In this document: positions 25,371-33,294 of the stretch, piece after piece
Layout: the number at the start of each line of letters is the position of its first letter
How positions within the stretch are numbered: the first letter of the stretch is position 1
From: Opitutia bacterium
Lineage (GTDB): Bacteria > Verrucomicrobiota > Verrucomicrobiia > Opitutales > UBA953
Reading direction: 5' to 3'
NCBI GenBank assembly: GCA_947453335.1
Contig: CANGFP010000001.1
Coordinates: 124,001-188,000 of the forward strand
Length of the DNA stretch: 64,000 nt
Made by a program: the position numbers and the translations under genes
Notes under the pieces: model-generated
Told to the model about the DNA's origin: nothing
Databases searched by the model: none
The model's input: only the letters and a program-made list of their open reading frames with translations

Positions 25371-25418
25371 TAATATCTCCGGCTTGCTGGCTTGTGCGCT
25401 CGTCGGTAGCGTCTAGTC

Positions 25419-26147
25419 ATGCGTTTCGAGTCCTGGGTGCTGTCCGCGGCCGGCGTCTGCCTGCTGCTCGTCGCGTTCTTCAACGGGGAGGAGCTGGAGT
25501 ATCATTCGTTTGGGGAGATGCACCAAGGGTTGCTGGCCGAGCAGGTCATCGAGCTGGTGAAGCGTAAGCCGATCTGCGAGCGGGAATGCAGCGAGGGAAT
25601 CTACACGAGCTATATTGGCGACTACGGCGCGGCCCTCGGATATGTGCTTATTCAAGAGCAGAAGGCCAACAATCCCGGACGTGTCCCGGTATTGAGGGGT
25701 TTGCTGGACGACCTCGATACCTTCACGGACGCCTACGCGACCTTCCTCGCGGGGACCAGTTGGGTGAACCAGCAAGGAGACTACGTAAACAACCAGATTC
25801 TGCTGCGGCAGGTCGTCGAGGGGCTGGACGCCCCGTCGCGTGCGCCTGGATCCATCATGACTCCCCAAGTCGATTACCTCGGCTGGCGCCTCGAAGGCAT
25901 GCATCGTCAGTTCAACGCCTCGGAATTGGAGCACAAAGACACGGTCGACTACGAGTTCTACGAGATCGAGAACTTCAACCGAAGGAAGCGTCCGGTCATC
26001 GCTGCGTGGTATCCCTTGGCCGCCCGACTCAAGCGTCTCCCCCGGCCCGTCGCCCTCCGCATCGTCCGCTACCTCGAGTACCGTATGAACATCGGTTACG
26101 ATTGCCACTACCAGGACAACTGGAAGTCGGGCGTGACCGTTTGGTGA
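25419..26147 (+). CDS. unknown membrane-anchored or secreted protein
   Basis: The product is 242 residues. The first 22 form a hydrophobic signal or anchor (SWVLSAAGVCLLLVAFF) with a single Arg before it. The remainder is soluble, acidic and helical with four Cys. I recognise no family. A C-terminal basic patch (RRKRPVIAAWYPLAARLKRLPRP) precedes a conserved-looking end. It is transcribed divergently from the HAF-like gene and is followed within 25 bases by a strong REP hairpin. Export to the periplasm or outer side of the inner membrane is likely from the N-terminus alone. Confidence 0.65.
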   Translation: MRFESWVLSAAGVCLLLVAFFNGEELEYHSFGEMHQGLLAEQVIELVKRKPICERECSEGIYTSYIGDYGAALGYVLIQEQKANNPGRVPVLRGLLDDLDTFTDAYATFLAGTSWVNQQGDYVNNQILLRQVVEGLDAPSRAPGSIMTPQVDYLGWRLEGMHRQFNASELEHKDTVDYEFYEIENFNRRKRPVIAAWYPLAARLKRLPRPVALRIVRYLEYRMNIGYDCHYQDNWKSGVTVW

Positions 26148-26170
26148 ATGTTTCCAGTTGAGTGACACCC

Positions 26171-26220
26171 ACCAATAATAGGGTCAGGCTACAACATTGG
26201 GGCCTGACCCTATTATTGGT
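26171..26220. repeat. REP hairpin, 19-bp perfect stem
   Basis: Bases 26171-26189 and 26202-26220 are perfect reverse complements around a 12-base loop. The core GGGTCAGGC/GCCTGACCC is shared with the repeats around the RAYT gene and near 60 kb. A further half copy (CCTGACCCCCG) follows at 26222. It probably also acts as a transcription-stopping structure after the preceding gene. Confidence 0.85.
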
Positions 26221-26287
26221 GCCTGACCCCCGTTGAGGCGGGCCTTATGTCTGTTGCGAAGTGGGTCTGCGGGTGTAGAGTATTGGC

Positions 26288-26830
26288 ATGAAAGCCGCCC
26301 AAGTCTTCCGATCGGTGCTCACGTTCGTCGGAAGTGTCTTGATGGTGGGGTGTCAGTCGGGGCCAGCGCGGGAGCCGCTGCGGGCGATCGACCGGCCCAT
26401 CAAGCTGGAGCGTTTCATGGGTGATTGGTATGTGATCGCGCATATCCCCGCGTTCATCGAGGACGAGGCTTTCAACGGGGTGGAGAGCTACCGGCTCGAC
26501 GCCGACGGGACCATCGCGACGACCTATACCTTCAATAAGGGCGGGTTCGACGGACCGCTGAAGTCCTACCACCCGACGGGCTTCATCTATAACCAGGAGA
26601 CCAAGGCGGAGTGGCGGATGCAGTTCCTTTGGCCGTTCAAGTCCGCCTACCTCATCGTCTACCTCGACGATACCTACGAGACGACGGTCATCGGCGTGCC
26701 CGACCGTGGCTACGCCTGGATCATGGCTCGCTCCAAGGCCCTTCCGGAAAAGCGATATCAGGAACTCGTTGGTCTGCTGTACCAGACAGGACACGACGTC
26801 AGCAAGCTCCGCCGCGTCCCACAGCGCTAA
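26288..26830 (+). CDS. blc: outer-membrane lipoprotein lipocalin, Blc-like
   Basis: This 180-residue protein is a bacterial lipocalin. The signal peptide ends in a lipobox (M-V-G-C, lipidated Cys near residue 22). The lipocalin signature G-D-W-Y-V-I-A-H-I-P follows near residue 45, then eight predicted beta strands, including the Y-x-V-x-x-D and R-x-x-x-x-x-x-Y regions typical of Blc. Blc binds fatty acids and lysophospholipids at the outer membrane during envelope stress. Length and motif order are normal. It stands between two REP elements with no operon partner. Confidence 0.9.
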   Translation: MKAAQVFRSVLTFVGSVLMVGCQSGPAREPLRAIDRPIKLERFMGDWYVIAHIPAFIEDEAFNGVESYRLDADGTIATTYTFNKGGFDGPLKSYHPTGFIYNQETKAEWRMQFLWPFKSAYLIVYLDDTYETTVIGVPDRGYAWIMARSKALPEKRYQELVGLLYQTGHDVSKLRRVPQR

Positions 26831-26837
26831 GCGCACC

Positions 26838-26874
26838 CACAACGGGGTCAGACACCCTTAATAGGGTCAGGCCT
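26838..26874. repeat. REP element, short copy
   Basis: The GGGGTCAG core at 26843-26850 and GGGTCAGGCCT at 26864-26874 sit between the lipocalin stop and the next gene. This copy is less symmetric than the others. It supplies the last codons of the converging minus-strand gene. Confidence 0.75.
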
Positions 26875-27375
26875 GGTTGGGCGTGGGCTTAGCGATTCCC
26901 GATGGGCGTGCAGCTGCTCGGCCCGGTTCTGCCAGGCGGTGATGACGGGCAAAGGCTTCCCGGCGAGCTGGGCGCATTCGGCGGCGTGCTGGGCGCAGAG
27001 GATGGCTTCTTCCACGGCGAAGCCGTAGCGGGCGAAGGTGTCGGAGGCCAGGGCCATGGCTTCGAATTCACGCTCGGGGTCGAGGGAGAGGCGGATGAAT
27101 CCGGTGAGGCGCAGGGTCGCGTGCGCCCCGAACAAGGGATGAGCCCCATACGCGACCAGCATGAGTCGGCGGAGGGGGTCCAGGTACTGCGAGGTGTTTG
27201 GGTATTTCTGGTACTCGGTCTCGAAGACCCGGATCGTTTCTTTGATCGGATGGGCTTGGAGGGCGAGCCATTGGTGCTTCTCGACGTGTTGCTCGCGGCT
27301 GGCCCAATCGGGCGGCAGCTGTTCCGCCGGATAATCCCGATGTTCGTAATCCTGATAGAAGAAGTAGGGCGTCAT
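26848..27375 (-). CDS. unknown soluble protein with a REP-derived C-terminus
   Basis: The 175-residue product matches no family I know. It has a Tyr/Asp-rich N-terminus (YFFYQDYEHRDY) and a helical body rich in Ala and Leu, without membrane segments. Its last eight codons (RPDPIKGV) are read from the REP element that follows, the same tail found on the RAYT protein next door. The original stop codon may therefore have been displaced when the repeat inserted. It converges on the lipocalin gene. The start at 27375 is the only ATG giving the full domain. Confidence 0.65.
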   Translation of the reverse strand: MTPYFFYQDYEHRDYPAEQLPPDWASREQHVEKHQWLALQAHPIKETIRVFETEYQKYPNTSQYLDPLRRLMLVAYGAHPLFGAHATLRLTGFIRLSLDPEREFEAMALASDTFARYGFAVEEAILCAQHAAECAQLAGKPLPVITAWQNRAEQLHAHRESLSPRPTRPDPIKGV

Positions 27376-27430
27376 GTCGGGCGTGTTCCCTCCATGATAT
27401 CACCCCTGTCCAATGGCCGCGAGGCCACTC

Positions 27431-27485
27431 AACGGGGTCAGACCCCCTTAATGGGGTCTGACCCTATTAAGGGGGTCTGACCCCA
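27431..27485. repeat. REP element, left flank of the RAYT gene
   Basis: GGGGTCAGACCCCCTTAAT (from 27433) and ATTAAGGGGGTCTGACCCC (to 27484) face each other, with an internal GGGGTCTGACCC copy. It ends about 70 bases before the RAYT start and matches the hairpin at the RAYT 3' end. Confidence 0.85.
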
Positions 27486-27557
27486 TCAGATAACAAGGTG
27501 ACCTGGTCAGGTAGTGGCGGCGATTGAGCTGCCGATAACGGCGACGAGCATCTGCCG

Positions 27558-28517
27558 ATGGCTCGCAAACTTCGGCAGGAAAGTCCGGACGCAATCTTCC
27601 ATGTCTACTCCCGCGGCAACTACCGTCAGAAGATCTTTGGTGACGTCGGGGCGTCCGGGTCATTCTTGACCTCCATTCACGAGGTCGCGCTCAGGGCAGG
27701 CTGGCATGTCTATACGTATGCCATCATGCCGAATCACTTTCATCTCATGCTCCGGACGCCACGCGCCAATCTGGGCCGAGGGATGCACCTGCTGCTTTCG
27801 GGGTTTGCCTGTCGTTTTAATGGATTACGCGATGAGCAGGGGCATGTGTTCCAAGGACGGTATCATGCCAAGCGCATGCCCGGTGGACTGTCAGCGGGTC
27901 GATTGTTTGACTACATCAACCTAAACCGGGTCCGGAAGGGACTGGCTACGGTTGATGAGCTTAGCAGGTCAGACCTCAGTGGTGTCTGGGCCCTTTGTCA
28001 TCCTGCCCAGCGCGGGCAGCTTCGGCCAGGCGAGGCCTTGGAACGGTTCATCGGCTATCCTGACACACCAGAAGGCTGGGCAAATTACAACGTGTGGCTG
28101 AAGAAGGTCAGCGAGGAGGATCCAGAAGCCAAGGTATTCGATGCAGATTGGACACATGAAGCGATGCTCGAGGCCGCAGAACTTGCCAAAAACCCGAAGG
28201 GCAGGGAGGCGCTGTCGGGACTTTCTGTGGAAGAGGCGGCGCTGCTCGAACAACGACATGTCGAATCGGCTTTTGACTCTCTCCTGACTCGCCTTGGGAA
28301 GTCCTCCTTAATGCTGGAGAAGGAGCATGGAGTAGTCAGTTGGAAGGTGGCCGCCGCGATAGAGATGCTCCGGGTCACCACGGTATCGATCCCATGGCTG
28401 ACAAGGCGCTTGAATGCCGGCAGCGTTACCAATTTCACCAAGGTCCTTCGCGAGTCCGCCAAGATGCAACGGGGTCAGACCCCCTTAATAGGGTCAGACC
28501 CCATTAAGGGGGTCTGA
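27558..28517 (+). CDS. REP-associated tyrosine transposase (RAYT, Y1 HUH family)
   Basis: The 319-residue protein is a RAYT. It has the IS200/Y1 core with the HUH motif H60-F-H62 inside Y-A-I-M-P-N-H-F-H-L-M. The catalytic Tyr is expected near residue 119 (D-Y-I-N-L-N-R-V-R), where most family members have N-P. RAYTs bind and cut REP hairpins and are thought to spread them. Matching GGGGTCAGACCCC hairpins lie on both sides, which identifies its substrate. The C-terminal 17 residues are encoded by the right-hand hairpin itself. The long C-terminal helical domain (residues 190-300) is common in larger RAYTs. Confidence 0.9.
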   Translation: MARKLRQESPDAIFHVYSRGNYRQKIFGDVGASGSFLTSIHEVALRAGWHVYTYAIMPNHFHLMLRTPRANLGRGMHLLLSGFACRFNGLRDEQGHVFQGRYHAKRMPGGLSAGRLFDYINLNRVRKGLATVDELSRSDLSGVWALCHPAQRGQLRPGEALERFIGYPDTPEGWANYNVWLKKVSEEDPEAKVFDADWTHEAMLEAAELAKNPKGREALSGLSVEEAALLEQRHVESAFDSLLTRLGKSSLMLEKEHGVVSWKVAAAIEMLRVTTVSIPWLTRRLNAGSVTNFTKVLRESAKMQRGQTPLIGSDPIKGV

Positions 28518-28524
28518 CCCCGTT
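28468..28524. repeat. REP hairpin, right flank of the RAYT gene
   Basis: Bases 28468-28489 pair perfectly with 28503-28524 (22 bp, AACGGGGTCAGA at the outer end) around a 13-base loop that itself carries another GGGTCAGACC. The hairpin overlaps the last 17 codons of the RAYT gene, so stop codon and hairpin coincide. Confidence 0.9.
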
Positions 28525-28568
28525 GCGGTGGGCTTGACGGATGGGCGGTCGTCGGGCTGGCTTGGGGG

Positions 28569-28877
28569 ATGAGTTCCTACCGCCATATCGTGATGTTCAA
28601 GTTCAAGGACGATGCGCCGGCCGCCAAGGTCCAGGGGGTCGTCGAGGCGTTCAAGGGTCTGCCGGCTAAGCTGCCGTCGGTCCAGGGTTTCGAGTGGGGC
28701 ACGAACGTGAGCCCGGAGGGCCTCGACCAGGGGTTCACCCATATCTTCACGCTGACGTTCGCCTCCAAGGCCGACATGGAACAGCGCTACCTCCACGAGC
28801 AGGCGCATAAGGACTTCGTCGGTCTGCTCGGCGGGGTCCTCGATAAGGTGTTGGTGGTGGATTACGTCGCGCAGTAA
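28569..28877 (+). CDS. Dabb-family (stress-responsive A/B barrel) protein
   Basis: This 102-residue protein has the dimeric alpha/beta barrel (Dabb) layout: an N-terminal strand with Y-R-H-I-V-M-F-K-F-K, a helix, then G-F-E-W-G-T-N and F-T-H-I-F-T-L-T-F strands, and a C-terminal Y-L-H-E-Q-A-H-K-D-F segment. Members include heat-stable and stress-induced proteins and some with cyclase activity. The substrate is unknown. A purine-rich GGGGG precedes the ATG. It lies directly after the RAYT hairpin and before a composite repeat, with no operon partner. Confidence 0.85.
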   Translation: MSSYRHIVMFKFKDDAPAAKVQGVVEAFKGLPAKLPSVQGFEWGTNVSPEGLDQGFTHIFTLTFASKADMEQRYLHEQAHKDFVGLLGGVLDKVLVVDYVAQ

Positions 28878-28885
28878 GGCGCGAC

Positions 28886-29097
28886 GTAGGGTTGTGGGTT
28901 GCGGGGTGAGGGTTGAGGTGAGTGCGGCGCAGCTGACACATCATTAGATTCATCCCTCGATTCCGTCATCGACGCAGTCCTCCATCCTCGACTCTGCGCA
29001 GGTCGATCGGCTACGCCGCTCACAACCCACAACCCGCAACCCGCAACCTTGCAAGGCAGCAGCTAGGTCGTGACGCCGTCCCGACCCTACCTCTTGC
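28886..29097. repeat. composite intergenic repeat
   Basis: This gene-free stretch has the full composite plan: G/T-rich heptamers (28886-28920), a GCGGC segment with ACATCATTAGATTC, a TCGA-rich spacer, A/C-rich heptamers (29018-29047) and an inverted terminal element ending in CCGTCCCGACCCTACC (29068-29095). Confidence 0.8.
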
Positions 29098-29098
29098 A

Positions 29099-29503
29099 CT
29101 AATGGCGGCTCAGGAATTGTCCGGGGGTGCGGATTGGGAGGCCGTAGACGGTATCGCCGAGTAGGTCCTGAAAGTCGTCGCGATCGAGGGTGAGCAGGAA
29201 ATCGGCCCGGAGGCCAAGGGCGGAGATGACCACGGGGCGATCCTTGACCGCTCGATGAACGAGCGGCCTGTCGAGCACGACAGAGGTATCATGGACGGTG
29301 AGCGTCGGGCGAATGGTCCGGCGCCATGCCCGGGAGGCGAATGGGCCTAGCTTGGGGAGGTTATGTTCGGCTTCCTGGATGCAGTAGTCGGATGTCAGCA
29401 GGGACCAGCCTTCGTCCTTCGCGGCAAGGAACAGGACGCGGGACGCGCCCGAGGAGGAGCCGGCTGCCGCAAGCAAAACGCTCGAATCCAGGAACAGCTT
29501 CAC
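29099..29503 (-). CDS. vapC: PIN-domain toxin, VapC-like
   Basis: The 134-residue protein is a PIN-domain nuclease. The first acidic residue is in F-L-D-S-S near residue 6, a Glu is in I-Q-E-A-E near residue 43, and the late Asp residues are in L-T-L-D-R-D-D-F near residue 110. VapC toxins cleave tRNA or rRNA and are held inactive by the upstream VapB partner. The start overlaps the end of the AbrB-like antitoxin gene by four bases, the usual vapBC coupling. The length is normal and all acidic positions are present, so it should be active. Confidence 0.85.
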   Translation of the reverse strand: MKLFLDSSVLLAAAGSSSGASRVLFLAAKDEGWSLLTSDYCIQEAEHNLPKLGPFASRAWRRTIRPTLTVHDTSVVLDRPLVHRAVKDRPVVISALGLRADFLLTLDRDDFQDLLGDTVYGLPIRTPGQFLSRH

Positions 29504-29745
29504 TTCTTCCGTCTAAAGGCCTTCAGGTCCTTGGCGTCGGCTTCGTCATTGAGGATCCACTGGCGGATGGTCGCCTTGGGGAGATCTCGGATAGGCATGG
29601 CCACCGCTGATTGCAGGAATAGTCCGCCGTCACGCTCTTCGACAATCACGAGCGGCGAGGCCACTTGGTCCAACTGGAGGCGCCGGCGGAGTTCAGGCGG
29701 CAGCGTCAAGGTGCCGCGTTTGCTTATGGGAAGAGTGTACGTCAT
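29500..29745 (-). CDS. vapB: AbrB/SpoVT-fold antitoxin, VapB-like
   Basis: From the ATG at 29745, the product is 81 residues with the swapped-hairpin AbrB fold near its start (YTLPISKRGTLTLPPELRR), the DNA-binding half. The remaining 45 residues form the toxin-binding tail. It would repress its own promoter and neutralise the downstream PIN toxin. A longer open frame upstream lies inside repeat sequence and is not counted. Direct repeats of TGCCGTAAT overlap the start and may be its operator. Confidence 0.85.
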   Translation of the reverse strand: MTYTLPISKRGTLTLPPELRRRLQLDQVASPLVIVEERDGGLFLQSAVAMPIRDLPKATIRQWILNDEADAKDLKAFRRKK

Positions 29746-29775
29746 GCCGTAATGCTGTATTGCCGTAATACGGTG
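29744..29775. promoter_or_regulatory. candidate VapB operator
   Basis: TGCCGTAAT occurs at 29745-29753 and 29762-29770, 17 bases apart, and GTATT/AATAC forms a short inverted repeat around the second copy. The location at the start of the antitoxin gene fits autoregulation by an AbrB-type dimer. Confidence 0.4.
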
Positions 29776-29794
29776 ACAAGAGGGAAGAGGGCCT

Positions 29795-29975
29795 AGATGG
29801 GGGTTGCGGGGTGCGGGTTGAGGGTTGGGGCGTGGCAAAAATTACGGAGTGCCGATTACTGATTACGGAGAGGGCAGGGGGAGGGCAGCGTCGATCGCAG
29901 CGTAGAGGGTAGGGTCGAGATAGCCGGCACCCCAAGATGGGAGGCGCGCTCTCTCTAACCGCCAATCGCTAACCG
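29795..29975. repeat. intergenic repeat tract upstream of vapBC
   Basis: This non-coding stretch holds G/T-rich heptamers (29798-29832), a 38-base unit with CTGATTACGGAG-type sequence (29840-29878) that recurs at 33295-33333, and a TCGA-rich AGCGTCGATCGCAGCG segment shared with 30690 and 33340. No gene is seen between 29776 and 30105. Confidence 0.7.
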
Positions 29976-30105
29976 CAATTACCTATCCTGGCAGGGTCGG
30001 GCATTCTTTAATAGCGATTGCCTGTCAATCAGACCCCTGGCGTTTCTTTCAGGTAAAAGACTCCAGGCTTGGCGGCTTGAGGCTTGGTCAAGGAATCCGA
30101 CTTTG

Positions 30106-30635
30106 ATGCTGATGCATTTACCTGAAAACGTCGGGCCTCTGATTCGCACGATTCGCCAGCAAAGAGTGATCTTAGCGGCTGATTTGGCAGAGTTGTACGG
30201 TGTACCTGTGCGTCGACTGAATGAACAGGTGCGACGTAACCATGAGAGGTTCCCTCTAGACAACTGACTGTGGACGAGTGGCGGTCTTTGAAGTCGCAAA
30301 TTGCGACTTCAAAAGGACGAGGCGGGGTTCGCAAGTTGCCATGGGCTTTTACGGAGCATGGGGCGATTCAGGCAGCTAATGTCTTGAACAGCCCCCGCGC
30401 GATCCAAGTGGGCTTGGCGGTGGTCCGGGCTTTCGTGGCCCTTCGTATTGCCCATGCCAATTATGCGGAGCTGGAGGAATCCGTCCGGCAGTTGGCAGAT
30501 AGGGTGGATGGCCATGATGCGGCCCTCGTCGACATCGTCGCCACGATCCGTCGACTGGCTTTACCGACGGCTCCGACGCGAAAACGGAAAATCGGTTTTG
30601 GCGACGGATCTTCGGGCGAGGTGCCACGAGCATAG
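30106..30635 (+). pseudogene. ORF6N/KilA-N-type domain gene broken by a frameshift
   Basis: From an ATG at 30106 (AAGGA 11 bases upstream) the frame encodes the start of an ORF6N domain: helix, L-A-E-L-Y-G-V, then R-R-N-H-E-R-F-P-L-D, ending at a TGA at 30267. The continuation, beginning L-T-V-D-E-W-R-S-L-K-S-Q-I, is in another frame from about 30265 and runs to 30635 with the A-F-T-E-H-G-A-I-Q-A segment typical of the family. Joining the two frames would give an intact domain plus coiled coil. ORF6N proteins are phage and mobile-element DNA-binding proteins. A small deletion near 30262-30268 explains the break. Confidence 0.75.
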
Positions 30636-30689
30636 GTGGAGTGCCCGCGAGGGGTAACTGGGTTTGAGGGCGGGGCGGAATCGAGGACA

Positions 30690-30849
30690 GCGTCGATCGC
30701 AGCGTAGAGGGTAGGGTCGGGACGGCGTCACGACCTGGTGTCATCGAGAATAGCCGACATGGTCGGTGGCATGCGTGGATCGGCGAACAGACGCGACGCA
30801 GTCGCGTCCCTACCCGGGGTAGGACTTGACGCCGTCCCGACCCTACCTA
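30690..30849. repeat. 141-bp repeat unit, first of two near-identical copies
   Basis: The unit 30709-30849 begins with GGGTAGGGTCGGGACGGCGT and ends with its inverse. It contains an internal GACGCGAC-GCA-GTCGCGTC hairpin (30790-30808). The copy at 33361-33501 has the same length and almost the same sequence. It is preceded by an AGCGTCGATCGCAGCG segment that is also shared. Confidence 0.85.
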
Positions 30850-30935
30850 GGGGCGATTGGGCACGGTTGTGGGCTGATGACACATAATAGAATCGCGCTG
30901 AGTTAGGGAATGACCGAGATTGCGGCATCGTCCCC

Positions 30936-32306
30936 ATGAGCACTCCTGACTCGTCTCCCGCCAAGTCGTCCTGGTTCCGCACCGAGGATTTCTGGGCCAT
31001 CCTGCTAGGTCTTGGTTTCGTCATCGCCTCGGCGCTGCTGGTGCTCAACGGGAGCAGCCTGAAGTGGCTCGCGGTCATGCCGGCGAAATGGACCGACGCG
31101 GGCGCGGCGGTGCAGCAGCTGTTCCAGTCGTCTTTGCGTTACCTGGCGCTGTTCGCGGTGCTGGCCGCCGCGCTCGGTCTCGGCGCCCGGGCGCTGGGGT
31201 TGTCGGTCGGGCGCTTCCTCCTGTCCTTCGCGGTCGTCTTCGCGGTGACGACGGTCATCATCTTGCTCGGAGCCTGGTCCGAAGCGGGGCGCTACACGCT
31301 GGAGCCGCCGTTGGTCGCCCTCGCGGTCGGCCTGCTGATCTCCAACTTCCTGCCGTTGCCAGCGTGGCTCGGCGAAGGCCTGCGCGTGGAATACTACGTT
31401 AAGGTCGGCATCGTGCTGCTCGGCGCGACCTTGCCCTTGAACCTCCTGCTCTCGGCCGGTCCGGTCGCCATCGGCCAGGCCGCGGTGGTCTCGCTCGTCA
31501 CCTTCGGGGTCATCTTCTTCGTCGCCCGCCGCCTCGGCCTGGACCAGCGCTTCGCCGCCACGCTCGGCGCCGGTGGCGCGGTCTGCGGCGTCTCGGCTTC
31601 CATCGCCGTCGCCGGCGCGGTCGGCGCCAAGAAGGAGCAGGGCCCCGTGGCCATCACCATCGTGGTCTTCTGGGCCATCGTCATGGTCTTCGCGCTGCCG
31701 CTGCTGGCGCGCGCGTTCGGCCTCCCGACCGGCGTGGCCGGCGCGTGGATCGGGACCTCCGAGTTCGCCGATGCGGCGGGCTTCGCCGCCGCCCAGACCT
31801 ACGGTGGCTACGCCGGTAAGGTCGCCGGCATCGCCGGGACGCCCGAGGACGCCGTGAACGCCTTCACGCTGATGAAGGTGATCGGCCGCGACCTCTGGGT
31901 CGGCATCTGGGCTTTCGTGCTTTCGTTCATCGCCGTCAGCCGCTGGAGCGACACCGGCGTCGATACCCGCGTCGGCGCGGGCGTGGTCTGGCGCCGTTTC
32001 CCGAAGTTCGTCCTCGGGTTCCTGCTCAGCTCGCTCATCGTCGCCTGGGTGGCCTCCACCTACAGCGCGGCCGACTTCAAGCGCGTCCTCGAGCCCGAGC
32101 TCATCGCTCCGCTGAAGAACCTGCGCGTCTGGGCGTTCACGTTCTGCTTCCTCTGCATCGGCCTCTCGACCCGCTGGCGCGACCTCGCCGCGATCGGCCG
32201 CAAGCCGTTCCTGGCCTTCACGGCCGGCGTGGTCGTCAACGTGCTGCTGGGCTACTTCCTGTCCGTCGTCGTGTTCGGCAAGTACTGGTCGACCCTCGGT
32301 CGCTGA
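30936..32306 (+). CDS. YeiH/UPF0324 family membrane transporter
   Basis: The 456-residue protein has about eleven hydrophobic segments and the UPF0324 signature T-L-G-A-G-G-A-V-C-G-V-S-A-S-I-A near residue 210, with G-A-T-L-P-L-N upstream. The family includes YeiH, proposed to export sulfate or related anions. The substrate is not proven for this branch. The first 40 residues carry a longer cytoplasmic leader than E. coli YeiH, and the protein is about 100 residues longer overall through additional segments in the middle. It starts with ATG at 30936. A small zinc-ribbon-like gene follows 7 bases later. Confidence 0.85.
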   Translation: MSTPDSSPAKSSWFRTEDFWAILLGLGFVIASALLVLNGSSLKWLAVMPAKWTDAGAAVQQLFQSSLRYLALFAVLAAALGLGARALGLSVGRFLLSFAVVFAVTTVIILLGAWSEAGRYTLEPPLVALAVGLLISNFLPLPAWLGEGLRVEYYVKVGIVLLGATLPLNLLLSAGPVAIGQAAVVSLVTFGVIFFVARRLGLDQRFAATLGAGGAVCGVSASIAVAGAVGAKKEQGPVAITIVVFWAIVMVFALPLLARAFGLPTGVAGAWIGTSEFADAAGFAAAQTYGGYAGKVAGIAGTPEDAVNAFTLMKVIGRDLWVGIWAFVLSFIAVSRWSDTGVDTRVGAGVVWRRFPKFVLGFLLSSLIVAWVASTYSAADFKRVLEPELIAPLKNLRVWAFTFCFLCIGLSTRWRDLAAIGRKPFLAFTAGVVVNVLLGYFLSVVVFGKYWSTLGR

Positions 32307-32313
32307 GGTCCGG

Positions 32314-32541
32314 ATGCGCGCCTGGCTGCGACGGTTGTTCCACCGCGCGCCGCAGGAGCGGACCTGCGCGCGGTGCCGGCGTTTCGAGGACGATCCCCGC
32401 AAGCTGGAGCAGGCCTCGCCTGGACTCAGCAGCCTCAGCTCGGCCTACGGATCCGTCCGCGGTGGCGATGGCCTTTGCACCCGCCATCGGCGCTATGTTT
32501 CCCCCGGGTCGACCTGCGGGGAGTTTGAGGGGAAGAAGTGA
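32314..32541 (+). CDS. small conserved-looking Cys protein, probable metal site
   Basis: This 75-residue protein begins 7 bases after the transporter stop. It has an N-terminal basic stretch, then C-A-R-C, a P-G-L-S-S-L-S-S-A-Y-G-S-V-R segment, C-T-R-H and a final Cys near the C-terminus. The spacing CxxC-x(30-40)-C-x(10-15)-C suggests a single bound zinc or iron, and I recall similar small proteins in other bacteria, without known function. The repeat tract downstream makes a larger operon unlikely. Confidence 0.7.
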   Translation: MRAWLRRLFHRAPQERTCARCRRFEDDPRKLEQASPGLSSLSSAYGSVRGGDGLCTRHRRYVSPGSTCGEFEGKK

Positions 32542-32544
32542 TGA

Positions 32545-32780
32545 AATGAGGGTTGAGGGGTGCGGGTTGGGGGTTGCGGGGAGTGCGGCGGCGTTGCCGC
32601 CACATCATTCGATTCGGTCATCGACTCATCGATCGACACAGCCCTCGACGCTGCGATCGATGCTGTCAAAGGCAGCTAGGGCGTAACGCCGTTCCGCCCC
32701 TACCCGAGGCAGCTAGGGCAGGACGCGGTCCTGCCCCTACCAAAGCAGATAGGACAGCACGCAGTGCTGCCCCTACCTGT
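32545..32780. repeat. composite repeat with two short palindromes
   Basis: This gap of 321 bases has no gene. It holds G/T-rich heptamers (32549-32580), a GCGGC segment with CATCATTCGATTC, a TCGA-rich spacer, a degenerate terminal element (32678-32705) and two hairpins: TAGGGCAGGAC-GCG-GTCCTGCCCCTA (32714-32739) and TAGGACAGCAC-GCA-GTGCTGCCCCTA (32750-32775). The remaining 80 bases before the next gene are unremarkable. Confidence 0.8.
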
Positions 32781-32862
32781 TGCATAATCAAATTATCTTT
32801 CGTGGGAGCGGATTCTTCGGGCTTGGGCGGATGGGCTGGGTGGCGTAGTTTCGGGGTCTTCC

Positions 32863-33288
32863 ATGAGCGTTGAATTGCCTGAGGAATTGGCGGCGTTGGT
32901 GACGCGGCTTTACGCGACGCAGCAGTTGCGTATGGCCGACGAGGCCGGCGGAGTGGCGATCAGTTTCATCACCAACAACCGGCTCTATCGATTGATGGTC
33001 CAGACGGAGGATGCGCCGGAGCAATTCACCCTTTCGGTCGGCGCGGAGAATCCTTACATGGAGGCCCCTTCTGGGCTCATGCAGACGTTCGTCCAGCAGA
33101 TGCGCGCCCGCTACCCGTCGGCGAACTACGGACCGCGCGGTCCTCATGGGGCCGATTTCGGCGCCACCGCGTCGGGCCGGCGTTTTCCTGGCCTGCCGCT
33201 GGAGGCCGAGTTCCTCCGCTGCAAGCAGACCGTGGACCTCTGCCTCGATGGAACCTCGGCCGTTGTCCGCGAGGTAGATCCGGATTGA
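32863..33288 (+). CDS. unknown small soluble protein
   Basis: The product is 141 residues with no signal peptide or membrane segment. I recognise no family. It has a central beta-like part (AISFITNNRLYRLMVQ, QFTLSVGAENPYM) and a helix with Q-T-F-V-Q-Q-M-R-A-R-Y. It stands alone between two repeat tracts, with no neighbour close enough to be an operon partner. Codon use follows the high-GC pattern of the window, which supports it as a real gene. Confidence 0.6.
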   Translation: MSVELPEELAALVTRLYATQQLRMADEAGGVAISFITNNRLYRLMVQTEDAPEQFTLSVGAENPYMEAPSGLMQTFVQQMRARYPSANYGPRGPHGADFGATASGRRFPGLPLEAEFLRCKQTVDLCLDGTSAVVREVDPD

Positions 33289-33294
33289 AGAGAA

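Noticed and set aside
26902-27480. Plus-strand open frame opposite the unknown gene before RAYT
   Set aside because: It lies on the antisense strand of a better-supported gene and is Gly-rich low complexity. Its PIKGV ending comes from the REP element in its own frame.
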